Positions 1 through 13,272 of a DNA stretch of 64,000 nucleotides are shown here, in pieces. The DNA lies in NCBI GenBank assembly GCA_900642245.1, contig CAAAJI010000001.1:217236-281235 (forward strand), in the 5' to 3' direction. The notes beneath the pieces are model-generated. The model worked only from the letters and a program-made list of their open reading frames with translations, ran no database searches and was not told the DNA's origin. The position numbers and the translations under genes were made by a program. Position 1 is the stretch's first letter; the number at the start of each line of letters is the position of its first letter. The stretch is from Fragilaria radians (taxonomy: Eukaryota > Bacillariophyta > Fragilariophyceae > Fragilariales > Fragilariaceae).

Positions 1-499
1 ATGAAGGAGGTGGTTCCAAATTAAACTTCTCTGCCTACAATTGTCCATTTGATGGGAAGCACAAGATGCAGTCTGCACAAGATCCAGGTATCACATTGAA
101 GAACCTGACTCTTGTCATCATGCAGATCAGCTTCATTCCAAGTTTTTGGAGTACTTTCTTGATCTAATAGCACTACTAACCCGAAATTGATGATAGTGGA
201 GCATCAGAGAAAGCAAAAAAGGCTAAAACCTCAGAAGTTCCTTTGCTTACATCGCTGCAGCCATCTATACTGATACTACAATGACAGTGATTGATTGATA
301 GAGGTTCTCTTTTTAATTCATTGACTTTATTCTTCTCCTTTGTTTTCCCATTGGACCACCTCCATCGTGTGGTTGCTATACAAGCAAAAAACTATGAGAA
401 AAAAGTGACGTTTCAATCTCGTTTAATTACTTCTAAATATCCGTTTAAACGAGGGAGCAGTAACTTCAAAAGATATTGAAGCTTAATAAATGAAGGCAG
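1..499. other. Left-edge region, possible degenerate gene end
   Basis: No intact gene is visible. A plus-strand frame is open from the left edge to a stop near base 167, and a second short open stretch at about 198-285 encodes a lysine/alanine-rich tail. They are in different frames and I could not join them at convincing splice sites. They could be the end of a gene that lies mostly outside the window, or chance. The last part is 3' flank of the exportin gene, whose stop codon is at 500-502. Confidence 0.2.
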
Positions 500-3400
500 T
501 TAAAGAGTAAGAAAACTGCGAGCTGTAACTCGAAAAGCAGTGAGCTTCTGAGTAAAGCGATCACGATTTGCTGAGTCTAAGCTACGGTTGATGTCTGCTA
601 GCAATGTATTCAATGCCTCCTGTAGCTTTGTCTGATTTTCTGGGGTTTGAGAGCTCAATAAATGGTCTTTGTATGCAGCAAAACTTGATTCACTTGCCAA
701 CATGAGACTGAGCATTGGTCGTATCACAGCCCAGTGGTTCTGAGGAGGCCCAAAGAGCAATAAATTAAAGAGTGTTGCTGTCAAACTTGAGAACAAGTTT
801 GGATGTGCCGACAGGTGCTTAGGTTGAAAATGTCAGTAATTTGTATGATTTGATACATTGGTCTTCCGTATCTTTTACTTACCTTGTTCAAGCTATGCAT
901 TTCTACCTTGTCTTTTCCTTGATTGGAAAAGTAATACGTTGCTATATGATCAATAGCATTGGCGCAAAGTGAGCTTAATGTAGCGTCACTAGATTGTAAG
1001 CCTTCGTGCACAGCGGTCATTATCTGCATAAAGATATTTGTCTCAAGAGCAAACACATTCTTCATGTGATTCCGGAAAAGGATTTCAAGAAATCCAAAGT
1101 ACGCTTTACTTAGCTTCGGATATGCGATAACATCTTCTAGAGGAATACTCAGTGCTATCTGAAGGGCTACGTCAAGACTGTTGTCAAGTGCTGGGTCACT
1201 GTACAACCCAAAGACTCCAAAGCAAACGTAATTTCCGCCGAGTGCTGAGTTGAGGACATTCAATGCTAAAGCCATACATTTGTAACGCTTTTTGTATATG
1301 TTTTGTGGATCAGGTCTAGGAGATGCAAGAAGCCGCCGACCGTAGGCACAAAACACATCGCTTGTAGATCGAAATAATAAAATTCCATTTGGACTGCTCT
1401 GGTCAAAGTTTACTCGGTTCGCTTTATTATGACAGAATTCATGTAAAAATCGAAGCAAGCTGATAATCAGGTCAGGCTGGTCATGCCATAGATCTGCAAC
1501 AGTTGATAATAAGGGTAAATGATTTGGGTATAAAAGGTCAAATAGCTGACCAAATGTCCGCCGATTATGGAGACTAGATGTTACCCCTCGCAAATCACGA
1601 AAGACACCGATCAACGGTCGACGACAGTTTTCGTTCCGTAAATCGGATATCGATAACGAACCGAGCCGAGCAAGTGTTGCAATAAGGGGTTCCATGAATT
1701 GATCAAAGGTGAGACCAAGCTTTTCCTCACCACTAGGCGACAGGAGCAACCTCGTTAGAGTTGCGTGAAATGTGGTTCGGTGACGGGTATTGGAGGGAAC
1801 AGCAAGAAAAGCAAATTGGTCTTCTGTGTGATGTCGAGCTAAGTAACGAACCGTGTCTAGTGTCAGAAGAAGCTTTGAGCTACTGTATCCACCTGCCATA
1901 TCATGCAAGAGTTCCAACGTCTTTCCAATAATTTCATTGTCTTCCGGCCAATACTTTAAATTATTTCCCATTTTTGTCACAATTAGGTTTGCAACTGCAG
2001 TATGATCTCCAAGCTGAAGATGATCAAACATGCGTTGATAAACTTTTTGCTTTGTAGAGGGAGCTGCATCTAATCTAGCAACATTCATGGCAACAATGGA
2101 AACAGTGGTACCTGTGGCCGCTCCAGATTGTGAACCAGAGACTTGATCCCACATGAACATATAAACCCTACGGAAATTTTGGAAATAGTATAGTAGCGCA
2201 AGCTCGAGTCTTGAGTCAGCTCTTCCTATTCCATTTGATGCAGTCAACCTATAATCAACCATTTGTGAAAGTTGCAGCGCTCTGCGACTTAAACCAGCAT
2301 CAATAGTTTCTTCTCCTTCCCCCATCTGAGCAGATGACCACGAGTGACCACCAACAATAGTTCCAACAAAATATGTTAACCAAGTGAGCTGTCTTTCAAT
2401 GATGGCAATACGCTGCTGTATATCTTGTGGAGCACTCTCTGTGGAGTTAGTCCCCATGCGTGCCAAGACCTCTCGATATTGGCTCATAAGAGGGTCAAAT
2501 TTTTGGAGGATCAAGTTGGCCACAGGTCCGTACTGAAACCGGCAAATAACAGGTAATCGATCCAGTTGCTCCTTCAGAGAACCTTCGTCATCTAAGGGAT
2601 CTTCCAGAGCACCTTCACTCCTTAACACCGCCTCAACTGAAGCCAACATAGATTCAATATAAGTCTCTGACACAAGGACAACTTGTTTTTCCAATACTTG
2701 AACGTGTCCGCGAGCCCCAGTTTCTGGCCGAACGTATGGAACAGCAGCAACGAGGCGTCCCCATAGTGCCAAAAGATAATGTATTGAATTCGTTGAATAC
2801 TGCCAGTTCCGGATGGACTGAACCGTGAAACTAGCTGCCAACTCTAGCCATTCAATATATCCACTCGTTTTCACAAGTTCACTGAGCTGATAGTTTGCTT
2901 TTAGTCTCCCCAATAATCTACAAAACTGGTGGTAATTGTCTTGATGTTGGAGCCCTGTCTGATTTTTAAGTAACTCGCGAATGCCATTGACGAGACGGCT
3001 AAGGAACTCGGCGCGATCTCTATCAGTGGGAAACAACGATCTTCTTACGGAAGAAAGAAGGATGACAGCCTCCATTGCTTTTGAAGATCTCGGAGGATCT
3101 GTTTTCGCATAGAAATCAAAGAGGAGATCCATAGTGGCCGAGTCTTGTAACACAAGTCTCCATGAAGTTGGCGCTTGAATGGTACCGACATCTTCAGTTG
3201 ATTCATCGAGATTAGTTCCGATGAAATCAAAATCTAGGCATCTCACAACTAAAGATAGCGCCTGATCTCCAAGTATCGCCTGTTGCTGAGGATTGGCGAC
3301 TAAAAATCCGTGAGAACTAATTAGATTGATGGAAATTCTCCTGACCAAGACTCACCTATAGCACTGGTTTGAAGCTGCTTCAGAGTTGTAAGTCCTAGCT

Positions 3401-3977
3401 GAAAAACCTTGAAAAGACAAACATCACGAAAAGATACGGAGCTTTTGCGGTGCTGAGTCAACGTTCTACCTGTAGTTGGAATATTCAATTCATCAACTAA
3501 CTGGTTTAATATCTTCAGACCAAGAATACAGTGACTGACAGTGGCTTGAAGAAACTTTGTAACATCATCAGCAAGGTCTCGATGCGTTGCATCGTCGAAC
3601 CAGCCAAGTTTTGTGATACGACAAACAAGCTTTATTAGAGCAGTCGTTACAAAATCTTGCATCGATGGGCCCTGATTAGCTAGATAGCCTAAGACGTAAT
3701 TACGAAATGCAATTCGATCCGTTACGGTAAAGGAGTTCCAGTAGTTTGTGATCAGTTCTGTCAAAGAGTTGGACGCAACCAGTCGTGCGTACATATTGCT
3801 GGAATTGTCGAGGATGTATTGGCATTGTGGAATAAAGTCTGCCGATGTTTGTAGGGAGAGGAGACGAGCTTGGGCATCTGCACGTGAAATTGGCTGACCA
3901 TCGTCGCCTTTGGAAGGTGCGCCTGTGTAGAGAGTTTCGCATAGAGCCTCGACTTGAATCAATTGTTGCTTGTCCAT
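500..3977 (-). CDS. XPO7: Exportin-7 (RanBP16-type importin-beta family nuclear export receptor)
   Basis: Nuclear export receptor of the importin-beta superfamily, expected to bind Ran-GTP and carry proteins out through the nuclear pore. Three exons on the minus strand: 3977-3356, 3299-883 and 817-500, with introns of 56 nt (GTGAGT donor) and 65 nt (GTAAGT donor). Joining them keeps the frame and gives 1118 residues, close to the ~1087 of animal exportin-7. The N-terminal importin-beta-like segment is at roughly residues 30-100. The stretch CLDFDFIGTNLDES just after intron 1 and the C-terminal NRDRFTQKLTAFR are hallmark exportin-7 sequences, and the rest is continuous alpha-solenoid. The start is the ATG at 3977. 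No truncation or frameshift is seen. The family assignment rests on recognised conserved blocks and is firm; the cargo is unknown. Confidence 0.93.
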
Positions 3978-6900
3978 GATAGGATAACTGCATACAAGTA
4001 GGAATAGTATCAGGTAACTCCTAAAGGGAAGCTCAGATTACTTTCTGCGGCTTGAGTTAGTGAAACAAATTAATTTCCCTTGAAGATCAGGATGTAACGT
4101 CTGATCAAATGTAGCTTAATCCCTTCAAGCAGATGAGTTAGTTAAGCACCAAGAAATTGGTGGGTGTGATAGTTAGGGCACTTCCAATGGATTTCGAAAA
4201 TGAAAACTAACGAAACCCACGTTATCCTATCCCTAAACCCTATCCCAACAACATGACAACATTCAGAAATGATTTCATTTAGCGTTAGCGTTTTTCCTCT
4301 CACCTCCTTTGATGTGAATCTCTTAAATCTCAGCATGAATTTATATCTTATTGCCCACATTATATGGTACAAGTATTTCTCGTAAATGAAAACAACTTAA
4401 GACTTTTCCAAGAGGCAAGAAAAAAGGAAGATGAATCGACTTCTAGTGTGGAATAAAGTGCGCAAAGTAGCGATATATTCTGTCTTTAATTTTGCCATGG
4501 CTAATATCGTAAGCATTAACTTTTGGAATCAATTGTTTCAGCTATTTTTAAATTTCGATTACCCTTTGGGATCATTATTTCTGCATTGCCGACTATATCT
4601 GTGTGATTCTTGGATTAAACATCAAGCACATCCGTACCATTTAATGTCACACAGCTTGATTCACCACTATTCCCTATCCACTTGACTTCTCTTATCACGT
4701 CTCCTATGGCTGCTACGTCAATATGTATACATTGAGATATGCTGGCAGCATATTCTTCATGAGTATGTCATAGTTTCTTACAGGACCGATAGCGAAAAGA
4801 TAAAATATTGCCTCCTAATGGAAAAGAATGTTACACTTGTCGAAACAAAATATGACACCTCAATTAGAGAAGGAAAGTACGTGAAGGAACGTATGATGTG
4901 AAATAAAGTAATTAGCGAACTTTAAGTTCTAGTGGTTATCTTTTAGCGGTACCACTGGTACATGCTAAACATCCTATCTACATTACCATACTTCAATTCA
5001 AACTGTACTGCAGATTCGCATATGAGATCTAAGAAAATCGAAGTAGACTTGCAACTCTGTCTAACTTGATCATCTCTCACACAGAGGAAATTTGACGTTG
5101 AAAAAAGCTTCTGTCTCTTGGAAACTATCTGCTTCCTTGGGAAACACTTGATGCATCAACGAAAAACTGTCAAAATTTGACTATTTTCGTCCGTTGGAAT
5201 CTGGCATGGATAGTGGCAAGAGGACTCCCACTGGAAAGCCCAATTGTGAAAAGACAGAGGTTGAGGCATTCCGCATGCTTTTCATTTACCATCAATATGT
5301 AGTCATCAGTTAATGTGTCGTATGCAAAATTATTGACTATCATCATAATAAATAAAGAGAATATCCAAGTAAGGGACGTCTCTGATACCGGTACACAAAT
5401 ACATCTAAAAGCCTTTTAATTCACTTTGGGACGGTTTTTTTCTGTTCATAACACTATTCATCTTAAAATAGAGTTTTCTTATTTCATTAATTTGTCGAGC
5501 TTGAAAATGAGTATTCTCATTTCATTCATTCGTTAAGATATGTCAAAAGTTTGTCTCTTTTGGTATATGATTTAATCTCAATCTAAACTAAGGTATATAT
5601 TGAAGTGATGAAGGGTGGGTGGATACCCAAATCTTTCTTTTACTCTTTCCTCTACATATCTTGCTTTAGAATATGTTGCTTTATTCAAAGAATCCTACAT
5701 TTTGCGCAGCATCTCTCGAAACAAGTGTGATATTACTTCTTTTTGAATCTAATGTTATCCGGACCTGTACTTATACTTGGTTGAATTTAAGAATCTTTCA
5801 TTCTTCGATCAATAGATTTGTGTCAGTATCTTTAATCTGAAGCTAATTATTCTTCAAAACTCCATAATGAGTGTGGTCTCTTGGTGTGCTTATTTGTTTC
5901 AGTAAAAGTCGGATATCTCTTTGTTGAGTGCGCTATTGCATGTTCTTACTACACATTTTTTTCCGGAAATTCACAGAATTATCTCTTTTGTATCTTTTCC
6001 ACAATCGCATATTCTCTTTTGAAGTGTGCATACAATCTGGAACCCTTTGTCTAGCCTGTCTTATCACTTCAATTATGCTTGCGTATCCCCATTGTAACAT
6101 TCAGTTTGCGTACGCTTCTGATGATCTCATTGTAATCTGTATTGAATGTAGGAACTTGATTTGAATCAGTGAGTGAGTCATCTCACGCAATATCTTGAGT
6201 CTTTCAATTTGTATATCCTGCCTTTGTATAACCGTTGCGTCATGCACTTCCATTGCAAGTAATGTCTGTTTGAAGAGAAGTGGCAATTACAGCTTCGAAA
6301 TTTAATACAGTCTTCATTCAAATCCTTACTCTCTTTTCATTGCTCTTTACTTGGATTTAGTCTTATCGATCGTATCATTCTTCCAGCTTTCGCAACTGCT
6401 TGTCTTCATTCAACGGTCATGCGTAACAAAAATTAATCCATGATTGTGGTTACTTGTATCATGTCATTTTGCACTTCCCTGGAATACAATGTCTTCTCAT
6501 CTTGAACCTTCGTAATATTACGGTTCTTGCTGACTTGTTGCGTCCATATAGCAAGCATTGCTCCCCCTTTGTATTGTCTGATAATATTATTGCTTTATAC
6601 TAGCAAGCATAGCTCCATCCTTGTATCCTCTTATAATATCGTTGCAATACTTAGCATTGTTTCCATTGCAGATTCTTTTGATGCCAGCAATCTTTTGCTG
6701 TTTGCAGAATCAGTATATTTTTTGTCACTGTTTCTTTATCATCATCAAAATCTCTCCTCTCAAACGCACACCATTGATCTCTATACAATGCAGAATTTAC
6801 GGCTACCATAGAGTGTTTTCGATCTCCTTACCATTCTATTGTAGTACCACTTTACTTAATCATGTCAAATTCTTGCTATTCAAATGCATATTTTGTCTGT

Positions 6901-9900
6901 TATGTAAGTGCTTGTCACTGATCTTGAAAAGAGCTTCATTAATTTGCTCGAAATTATTTTTGATGTAATAAATGAGAGATTGAGGATGGTTGAAGTTTAT
7001 ATTAATACTAGAATGATAATTCTTATAACTTGTATACTTATGTATTTCACCAATGTTCAGAGCTCCCATTAAAAGCAACAATAATCCTTTCCTAGCTTCG
7101 TTCTTCTTGTGCTACTCGTCGTATTTTCACTCTAGATACAGTGTACAAGCCTGAAGTCTTGCATAAAGTCAGCAAGATGTGTAGTAACCTCCTTCAAGAG
7201 GCGCAGCATCAGTTGCTTCAAGTATGATTATGCAGGAAAAAAAGCCCGTAGACTTTTAATCAGTTATCCAATCGTAGTCTTTTACATATCAAAAGAATAA
7301 AGTGTTCAATGGTTTAGAGGAGTCAGACCGTGGATTGATCTGGCTTTTACTCTTTGAAGAATATCGAGTAATATGAGAATGCCTCCAATGGAAGAAAATT
7401 GTTGTGGTGGATGCCTTATACCGCCTAGACATTGACGAGCAAGAAGAAGTAGTATTGTCACTTCTCTCTGAATCAGAAAACAGTATCATCACATTCCCAA
7501 TGCGCACTGTCTCTATCTTTAAAGAGCCAGAGTAGAGTCAAAGGGCTAAAAGAAAAAGAACTGTGTCAGCTACACTTCTCATTTTCTTTCTATAGATAGC
7601 TTTTTTCTTCTGATTCTAGCAACGCACTATGCTGTGGTAGAATCACCACCGTCTTCTTTGTAGCTGGCTGCCTTCTCTTGTTACTATTGACCTTAAACTT
7701 GATTACTAAAAAGAAAGTCTTATGCTGAAGATATATCCAAAATCCTTTTTGTTGCAGTTATTCCAACACTCGAGCAAGTATTTCTGGATGTTCTTCATGA
7801 AAGACTTTACTTATGGTTCATTCTCAAATACATTATAAATAATTTAAAAAATCTGTATTAGATCATTATGCTTTTCTTCCATCTATGTCTGAAGCACATA
7901 GTGAATTTCATTACTCTTGAGACACCATTTTTTATTGCTTAGGACACATTTTGCACCATTTTCAACAAATAGACATCTTGTTCAGCATTGTGGTGAATTA
8001 TTCCATTTGGTCTTCCTGGTACACCAATGGAGGCACATTTGAGAATGATTGGTTTAGACTGCACCAAATAATTCTTTTGGGTTCATACAGAATCCACAGA
8101 TATCATCCTGTCTCCCATCTTAAAATGTCAAACGGGTATATAGTTTTCTCATTTTGAGATTTTATAGGATTGGTGGTACGTTGTACAAGTTCATCAAAAT
8201 GTTCGAGGTAGAGACTGTATTAGAGAGATTTCATTTAAAATCGAGGTATTGATACTCTTACGAAAAAAGGGGTACGGCAATAACGAGACGAAACGAAAAG
8301 AAGAGAGAAAAAAATCTAAGAACACTATTTTCTGGTTGTAAAATATCTTTTCCTTTTGTGAATTTTATTGCACTTAGGTCCTACCATATGGGTCATTAGG
8401 TTGATCTACTATTACTATTATTTCTTTTGATTAACACTCGTTTCATGTTCACCATGCGAATGATTAGTCGTATGACGCTTGTTTTGATACCATTTGCTTG
8501 GTTTGAATTAAGCTTTACCTCCAGATTTTTAGCTAAGAAGAAGAGATAGAATTACCGAAATCATGCATTAGACTGTCATCCCCCTTAGTGCACTCCCATT
8601 ATACAGCAGTATGGTCACACAAATAATAAAGTATATTTTCAAAATGTAATTGCTCCGCTAGAATTCCTTTTCCTCCATGACGTAAGCAACTACGGGCATG
8701 CAAAAAGTTGTAATAGATGAAATTGTGCTTTACGTTGAAGCAGAGAATTTTGTTGAGTAAGTTTCAGGCGCTGCTATTCAGCTTATGGTAATTGACTGAA
8801 TAATCAGATAACTTCTACAATATGTCTAAGAATAAAAAATATGCTTGATCGTGCATAGGAAGGAAGATGCAGTTGTCACTTATGACATTTTTACACGGGT
8901 GCTGGTGGCATGAAAATCTATATTTACTTTACTGTGTCTAGATGGAAAAATAGAAAAGGAGCGACACCAGTATTGCTGATTTAAAGGATATCAAATCGAC
9001 GCTATGCGAAAAAGCCAGTCGAAACAGTGACGCCTTTTCCCGGAAAATTCTAGAAACAGAGCTTCAGGACCGTCAGTATTAAATGAAGTCGAAAGAGTAA
9101 ACTAGATAAAGACATTCTACTATCCTCAAAATTTTTCAATTAATTTCCGAATGTGATTGAAGCGTATCAGTAATAGGCTTTGTCATCACAAGAAAAACTG
9201 TGAGGAGTGTTTTTAGTGTTTTACAGGGAAATATAGTAAATCATACACAAATAAGTGGACTTTCTCGGAGGTAATTTCACAGCCAAGCAGCATTAGCATT
9301 TCCGCATCTCTCAGAAACAAATCTTAAAAATCTGTAATGCACTCTAAATTGAAAGAAACTTCAGATTGTGATCATAATGACTTGAAATTCTTGAACGGAG
9401 TTCCAGCAAGAAGTTGAAGGTCTTACTTTGAATTTAAGAGGTGCAATGTAACAACTTCAAATTTGAGAAAGAATCATCCAAATTACTAATGCACTCTGCT
9501 TTAGGTCAGAAAAAAATGATTGCATCAAAAGAGAAAAGATGTTTGTCAATCCTATTCTTTTATACCAAACACTGAAGAAGAAGATGGCTTTGTGATGAAG
9601 AAACACGTGAAATTTGTTTAACCATTTGAACAAAAACTGATGCCTTGGATTTTAGAGTTTGATGTAGTTTGTCCTATCACAATGACAAAGTGTGGGATAG
9701 ATGGCGCAAAATGTCTCTCAAACCTTTCAGAATATGAATTTGTGTGGTGTGTAGATCTAATTTGCACTTTTTACATGGATGGCTCCCTGCAAAACCGACC
9801 CTTTCCTTTTCGTAATGATTCTTGCCTATTCAGGGGTGCCTATTCAGGTCAAATGAAGCTCAAAACAAACCTGTTACAGGGGAGTTCATGTAAGCTGAAC

Positions 9901-10034
9901 TCCCTGTGGTCATTTTCGTTATTTTTTGTTGATTTGATTATTTCGTAACCCTGTCCGAATGTTTTTGCTTTCAGCATAGCCACGAAAAAAAAAACATCAA
10001 AGAATAATTCTATTTTCTTTTGAATTACGAAACA
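3978..10034. other. Long AT-rich intergenic region, no intact gene
   Basis: About 6 kb with only short open frames, none with a recognisable domain or a convincing spliced model. It contains a decayed Ty3/gypsy RNase H fragment near 7289-7555 (separate entry). Short plus- and minus-strand frames at 5.9-7.1 kb are compositionally odd but not identifiable; they may belong to the same dead element. Otherwise I see nothing specific. Confidence 0.6.
7289..7555 (+). pseudogene. Ty3/gypsy retrotransposon RNase H remnant
   Basis: Plus-strand translation shows the end of a Ty3/gypsy reverse-transcriptase/RNase H region: an LLLFEEYRVI stretch, a stop codon, then VVVDALYRLDIDEQEEV, which matches the usual 'N-V-V-A-D-A-L-S-R' signature that closes the RNase H domain. 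The reading continues as an acidic, serine-rich linker towards an integrase that is missing. An internal stop and the lack of a flanking polymerase show that it is dead. No terminal repeats were identified. It may be from the same family as the integrase fragment near 26 kb, but the two do not overlap. Confidence 0.6.
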
Positions 10035-11780
10035 ATGTTTCAAAATGCAATGTTTTTAATCTTTGCGATGACGATGATTCAAAATTGTGCGACCTTTTCT
10101 ATATCAAACATCAGAGGCAATTTAGAAAGAGCACCAAACAAATTGTCGAAAGTTGAGAGTCAGGGAGAATTTCACAGCTTTCTTGACTTGGGTTTGTCGC
10201 CGGAAATTATGTCGGCAGTTCGTTCTCAATCTCAGTGGGAATGTCCAACACCGATCCAAAGCTTGGCAATTCCCCAGATTCTTGCCTCCGATACTTCTAT
10301 TTGGTGCGAAGCCCCTACTGGATCAGGAAAGACAGCTGCATTTGTTCTTCCTCTCTTGCAAAAATTACATGGTAGTGACGTACCTGGAATCGCTTCTATC
10401 GTAATCTGTCCTACTAGGGAACTTGCACTTCAAATAGAGAGCGTCATTTCTCATCTATCCCGAAATGTGAAAGGCAGAAAAGAATATCGAATAATTGTTT
10501 TGTACGGAGGTGTACCGATTGAACCTCAGATCAGCGCGCTCTCAAATGCAAGGCGTTCTCGTGATACCATTGACATTGTTGTTGCGACTCCTGGACGTTT
10601 GGTCGATGTACTTACCTATTATGATGATGATTCAAGTTATCGAGCAGCAGAATCTGCTATGGAGCGTCGCCTTCTTGACGCACTTGACAGAAAGGGGAAA
10701 GCTAGTACATCGCTCTCTTTGACAGAAATCAACGAATTGAAGTTAGATCGTGTCGACGATGATGGCAGATTATCTATGAGAAATCTTCTTGATGAAACTA
10801 AATACTTGGTCATTGACGAAGCTGATAGGACGCTTGGGAAGGCATTCGAAGCAGAAATGGATGCCTGCCTTAACCTAATCACATCTCAAAATCAACGCCC
10901 TTTACAAACCTTGCTTTTTTCTGCTACCTTTCCCAAATCAATTGAACCACGTGTAGCAACTGTTCTTAAGAAACTTGGAGTGGCGACACCGCTACGAGTT
11001 TCATGCGATCAATCCGATCGAAGGAACGATGAAGAAGTGTCGGCAACACTTCAAAGGCGTTTAGATCGAGCGGTACCATCCCTTCAAACTCTTCAAAAAA
11101 CAGGACCAGCGTCTACAATTCATCTTAGAGGAATCCGTATGGACTCGCCTAAGCGTACACAAGTGCTCCGGAAACTTTTGGAACAAAATCCAGACTGGGA
11201 TAAGGTCTTGGTGTTTGTGGCTACGAGATACAGTTGTGAGCATGTAGCACAAAAGCTTCGTCGTCACGGAATTGAAAGTGCCGAGCTACATGGAAAACTG
11301 GATCAAGAAGCAAGGGCTCGCCGCTTAAAAGCTTTTTCAAAGGGAAAAACTCGTGTTCTTATTGCGACTGACCTAGCCAGCCGAGGATTGGACGTAGTAG
11401 GATTGCCTGCAGTCATTAACTATGACTTGCCTCGATCAACATCGGACTTTGTTCATAGAGTCGGTAGGACAGGCAGAGCGGGAAAGTCCGGAACTGCAAT
11501 TACTTTTATCACTCCCACGAGTGAGGTTCAATTTGAATTGATTGAAAAGCGGCACCTTGCTGAACCTATTAACAGAGAAGTTATGACCGGTCTTGAGCCA
11601 AATGAGGCAGAGTGGGAAATCCAGTCTTCGGCATCTCGAGAAGGAGTTCCGGGAACATTGCACTCTTCCAAAGGCCTAGCGTACGATAGAATGAATGGTG
11701 GCATCAAGGGACGCCGAAAGAGCAAGAAGGATCGATTGCGTGAACATGCCATCAGGCAGCAGAATTCTGAAGGACTATAG
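10035..11780 (+). CDS. DEAD-box ATP-dependent RNA helicase, possibly plastid-targeted
   Basis: RNA-unwinding ATPase in one uninterrupted exon, about 581 residues from the first in-frame ATG at 10035. All core motifs are present in order: Q motif (CPTPIQ), motif I APTGSGKT (about residues 93-100), Ia PTRELALQ, Ib TPGRLVDV, II VIDEADRTL, III SATF, IV VFVATR, V ATDLASRGLDV and VI HRVGRTGRAGKSG. The basic tail (GRRKSKKDRLR) is typical of RNA-binding extensions. A linker of about 50 residues between motifs Ib and II is longer than usual. The N-terminus has a hydrophobic run (MFLIFAMTMIQ) followed by CATF, resembling the signal peptide plus phenylalanine junction of diatom plastid proteins, so plastid RNA or ribosome work is plausible but inferred. 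The helicase call is certain; the paralogue is not. Confidence 0.95.
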   Translation: MFQNAMFLIFAMTMIQNCATFSISNIRGNLERAPNKLSKVESQGEFHSFLDLGLSPEIMSAVRSQSQWECPTPIQSLAIPQILASDTSIWCEAPTGSGKTAAFVLPLLQKLHGSDVPGIASIVICPTRELALQIESVISHLSRNVKGRKEYRIIVLYGGVPIEPQISALSNARRSRDTIDIVVATPGRLVDVLTYYDDDSSYRAAESAMERRLLDALDRKGKASTSLSLTEINELKLDRVDDDGRLSMRNLLDETKYLVIDEADRTLGKAFEAEMDACLNLITSQNQRPLQTLLFSATFPKSIEPRVATVLKKLGVATPLRVSCDQSDRRNDEEVSATLQRRLDRAVPSLQTLQKTGPASTIHLRGIRMDSPKRTQVLRKLLEQNPDWDKVLVFVATRYSCEHVAQKLRRHGIESAELHGKLDQEARARRLKAFSKGKTRVLIATDLASRGLDVVGLPAVINYDLPRSTSDFVHRVGRTGRAGKSGTAITFITPTSEVQFELIEKRHLAEPINREVMTGLEPNEAEWEIQSSASREGVPGTLHSSKGLAYDRMNGGIKGRRKSKKDRLREHAIRQQNSEGL

Positions 11781-13272
11781 AGTTGTCGCCCATGGTTCCC
11801 ACATCAACACATCTTCCAAAACAAAACCTTATGGTAGCAAACAAAAATACACTTTGAAAAGTGTGCTTCTTTTAGTATCAAATCATTTGAATTGCTTAAA
11901 TCAGGTCATAATAGGTTGAGCTACAGAATGTGGGCTTAGGAAAGGTGAAGGTACTTACCATTCACCATGTTGTATAACACCACGAATAGAACTTGTTGCA
12001 GCATTAGTTGTCAGAAAACTAAGACATTCAATAGCTTATGTCGAGTGGAAATATAACGTCAACTAATAGAACAATTTTTAAAGAGCACCCTTAGAGCTAA
12101 CTCACGTTTTTTTATCTACGAATAGTGATCAATGAATGAAATGGAAGTTAAGAGCAATGCTAATGGAATTCCAAACCTATTTGAACTTTTTGTTAACAAG
12201 TTGTCTCAATAGAATAGGGTATCTAGATCATTTTGTTTAATTGTTTTGCAACCTCCTCTTTGCATGAATTGAAATCGGTTATTCCTTATTCCAGATTATC
12301 ACGTCTAATATGTGATTGTGAGCTCACTTAATCAACACACACTTCCACCATACCAGATGTGTTACTTACAGCTAATTGAATTTCAGTGATCCTATGAATC
12401 ACAAGATGCCTTTCTGGAGTTTCAACCTTCAACAGATTTTTAATCTCAACAACTAGATGTTGAAACCCGTTATGCTAACCCAACTCTCTGAGTCTTCAAC
12501 CCATTCACTATTGCTGTATGCCACATGATTGCAAGAATCTTCCCTTCGTTCTACTTTTAAGCGGAATAATCTAAATCTAGGCCAAACTTGAGTATTCTAA
12601 ATACTAAGTAGTGCTTGAGAGGATACCTTACATGTAAAAGACATTGACGCAACACATCTGGAATACACTGTCAAATCGTGAGCAAGTTAGTGAGTATTGA
12701 TAAAGAGATCACATGATCACCTATTTGCCATGATAATCCGGAATTAGAATTTTCCAATTAACCCAATAGGATCAGACCTTAAAATTGGAATGCATGATTA
12801 TTGTCAGACATCTTGCATTGGGCATTATCTATTCCAGAGGTCAATGCCATGTTTGCATAGTTTCAATTTTGGAAAATCATAAATAGATCGTCGCTCACAA
12901 AAATCATTATCCCGTATCCCATTTGGTCCTTACCGCGCACTTTTTCATTCTTTGTTTTGCACATAGTTTCGCCAGGATATATTATACCGTATATATTAGA
13001 GCACTGTATCTCGCTTTCTCAATATGTTTTTCCCTCTCCTTGGACCCAAAATAGAAATTTTCTTCAGGTGTATATCAAAAACTATGTGCGCGATCCCACC
13101 AATTTTGTATGTAACATGGGAAAATTAGTTGTTGCCCTAGCTAAATAATTCAAACCTAGAAATGAAAAGTTCATAAATCGTGAAGATAACTTGGGTGCGA
13201 TTGGAGCAAATTGTACAACTCTTTGCTGTGGTGGATACGAAGCCCTTTACTTTACGTTAAACTCATTGCAGT
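11781..13272. other. Intergenic region
   Basis: AT-rich, no recognisable gene, RNA gene or repeat. It should hold the helicase 3' end and the promoter of the next plus-strand gene, but I see no definite elements. Confidence 0.6.

Noticed and set aside
5928..7081. Overlapping open frames on both strands, possible gag-like helical protein on the minus strand
   Set aside because: Short, mutually overlapping, with no motif; cannot be tied to the RNase H relic at 7.3 kb.
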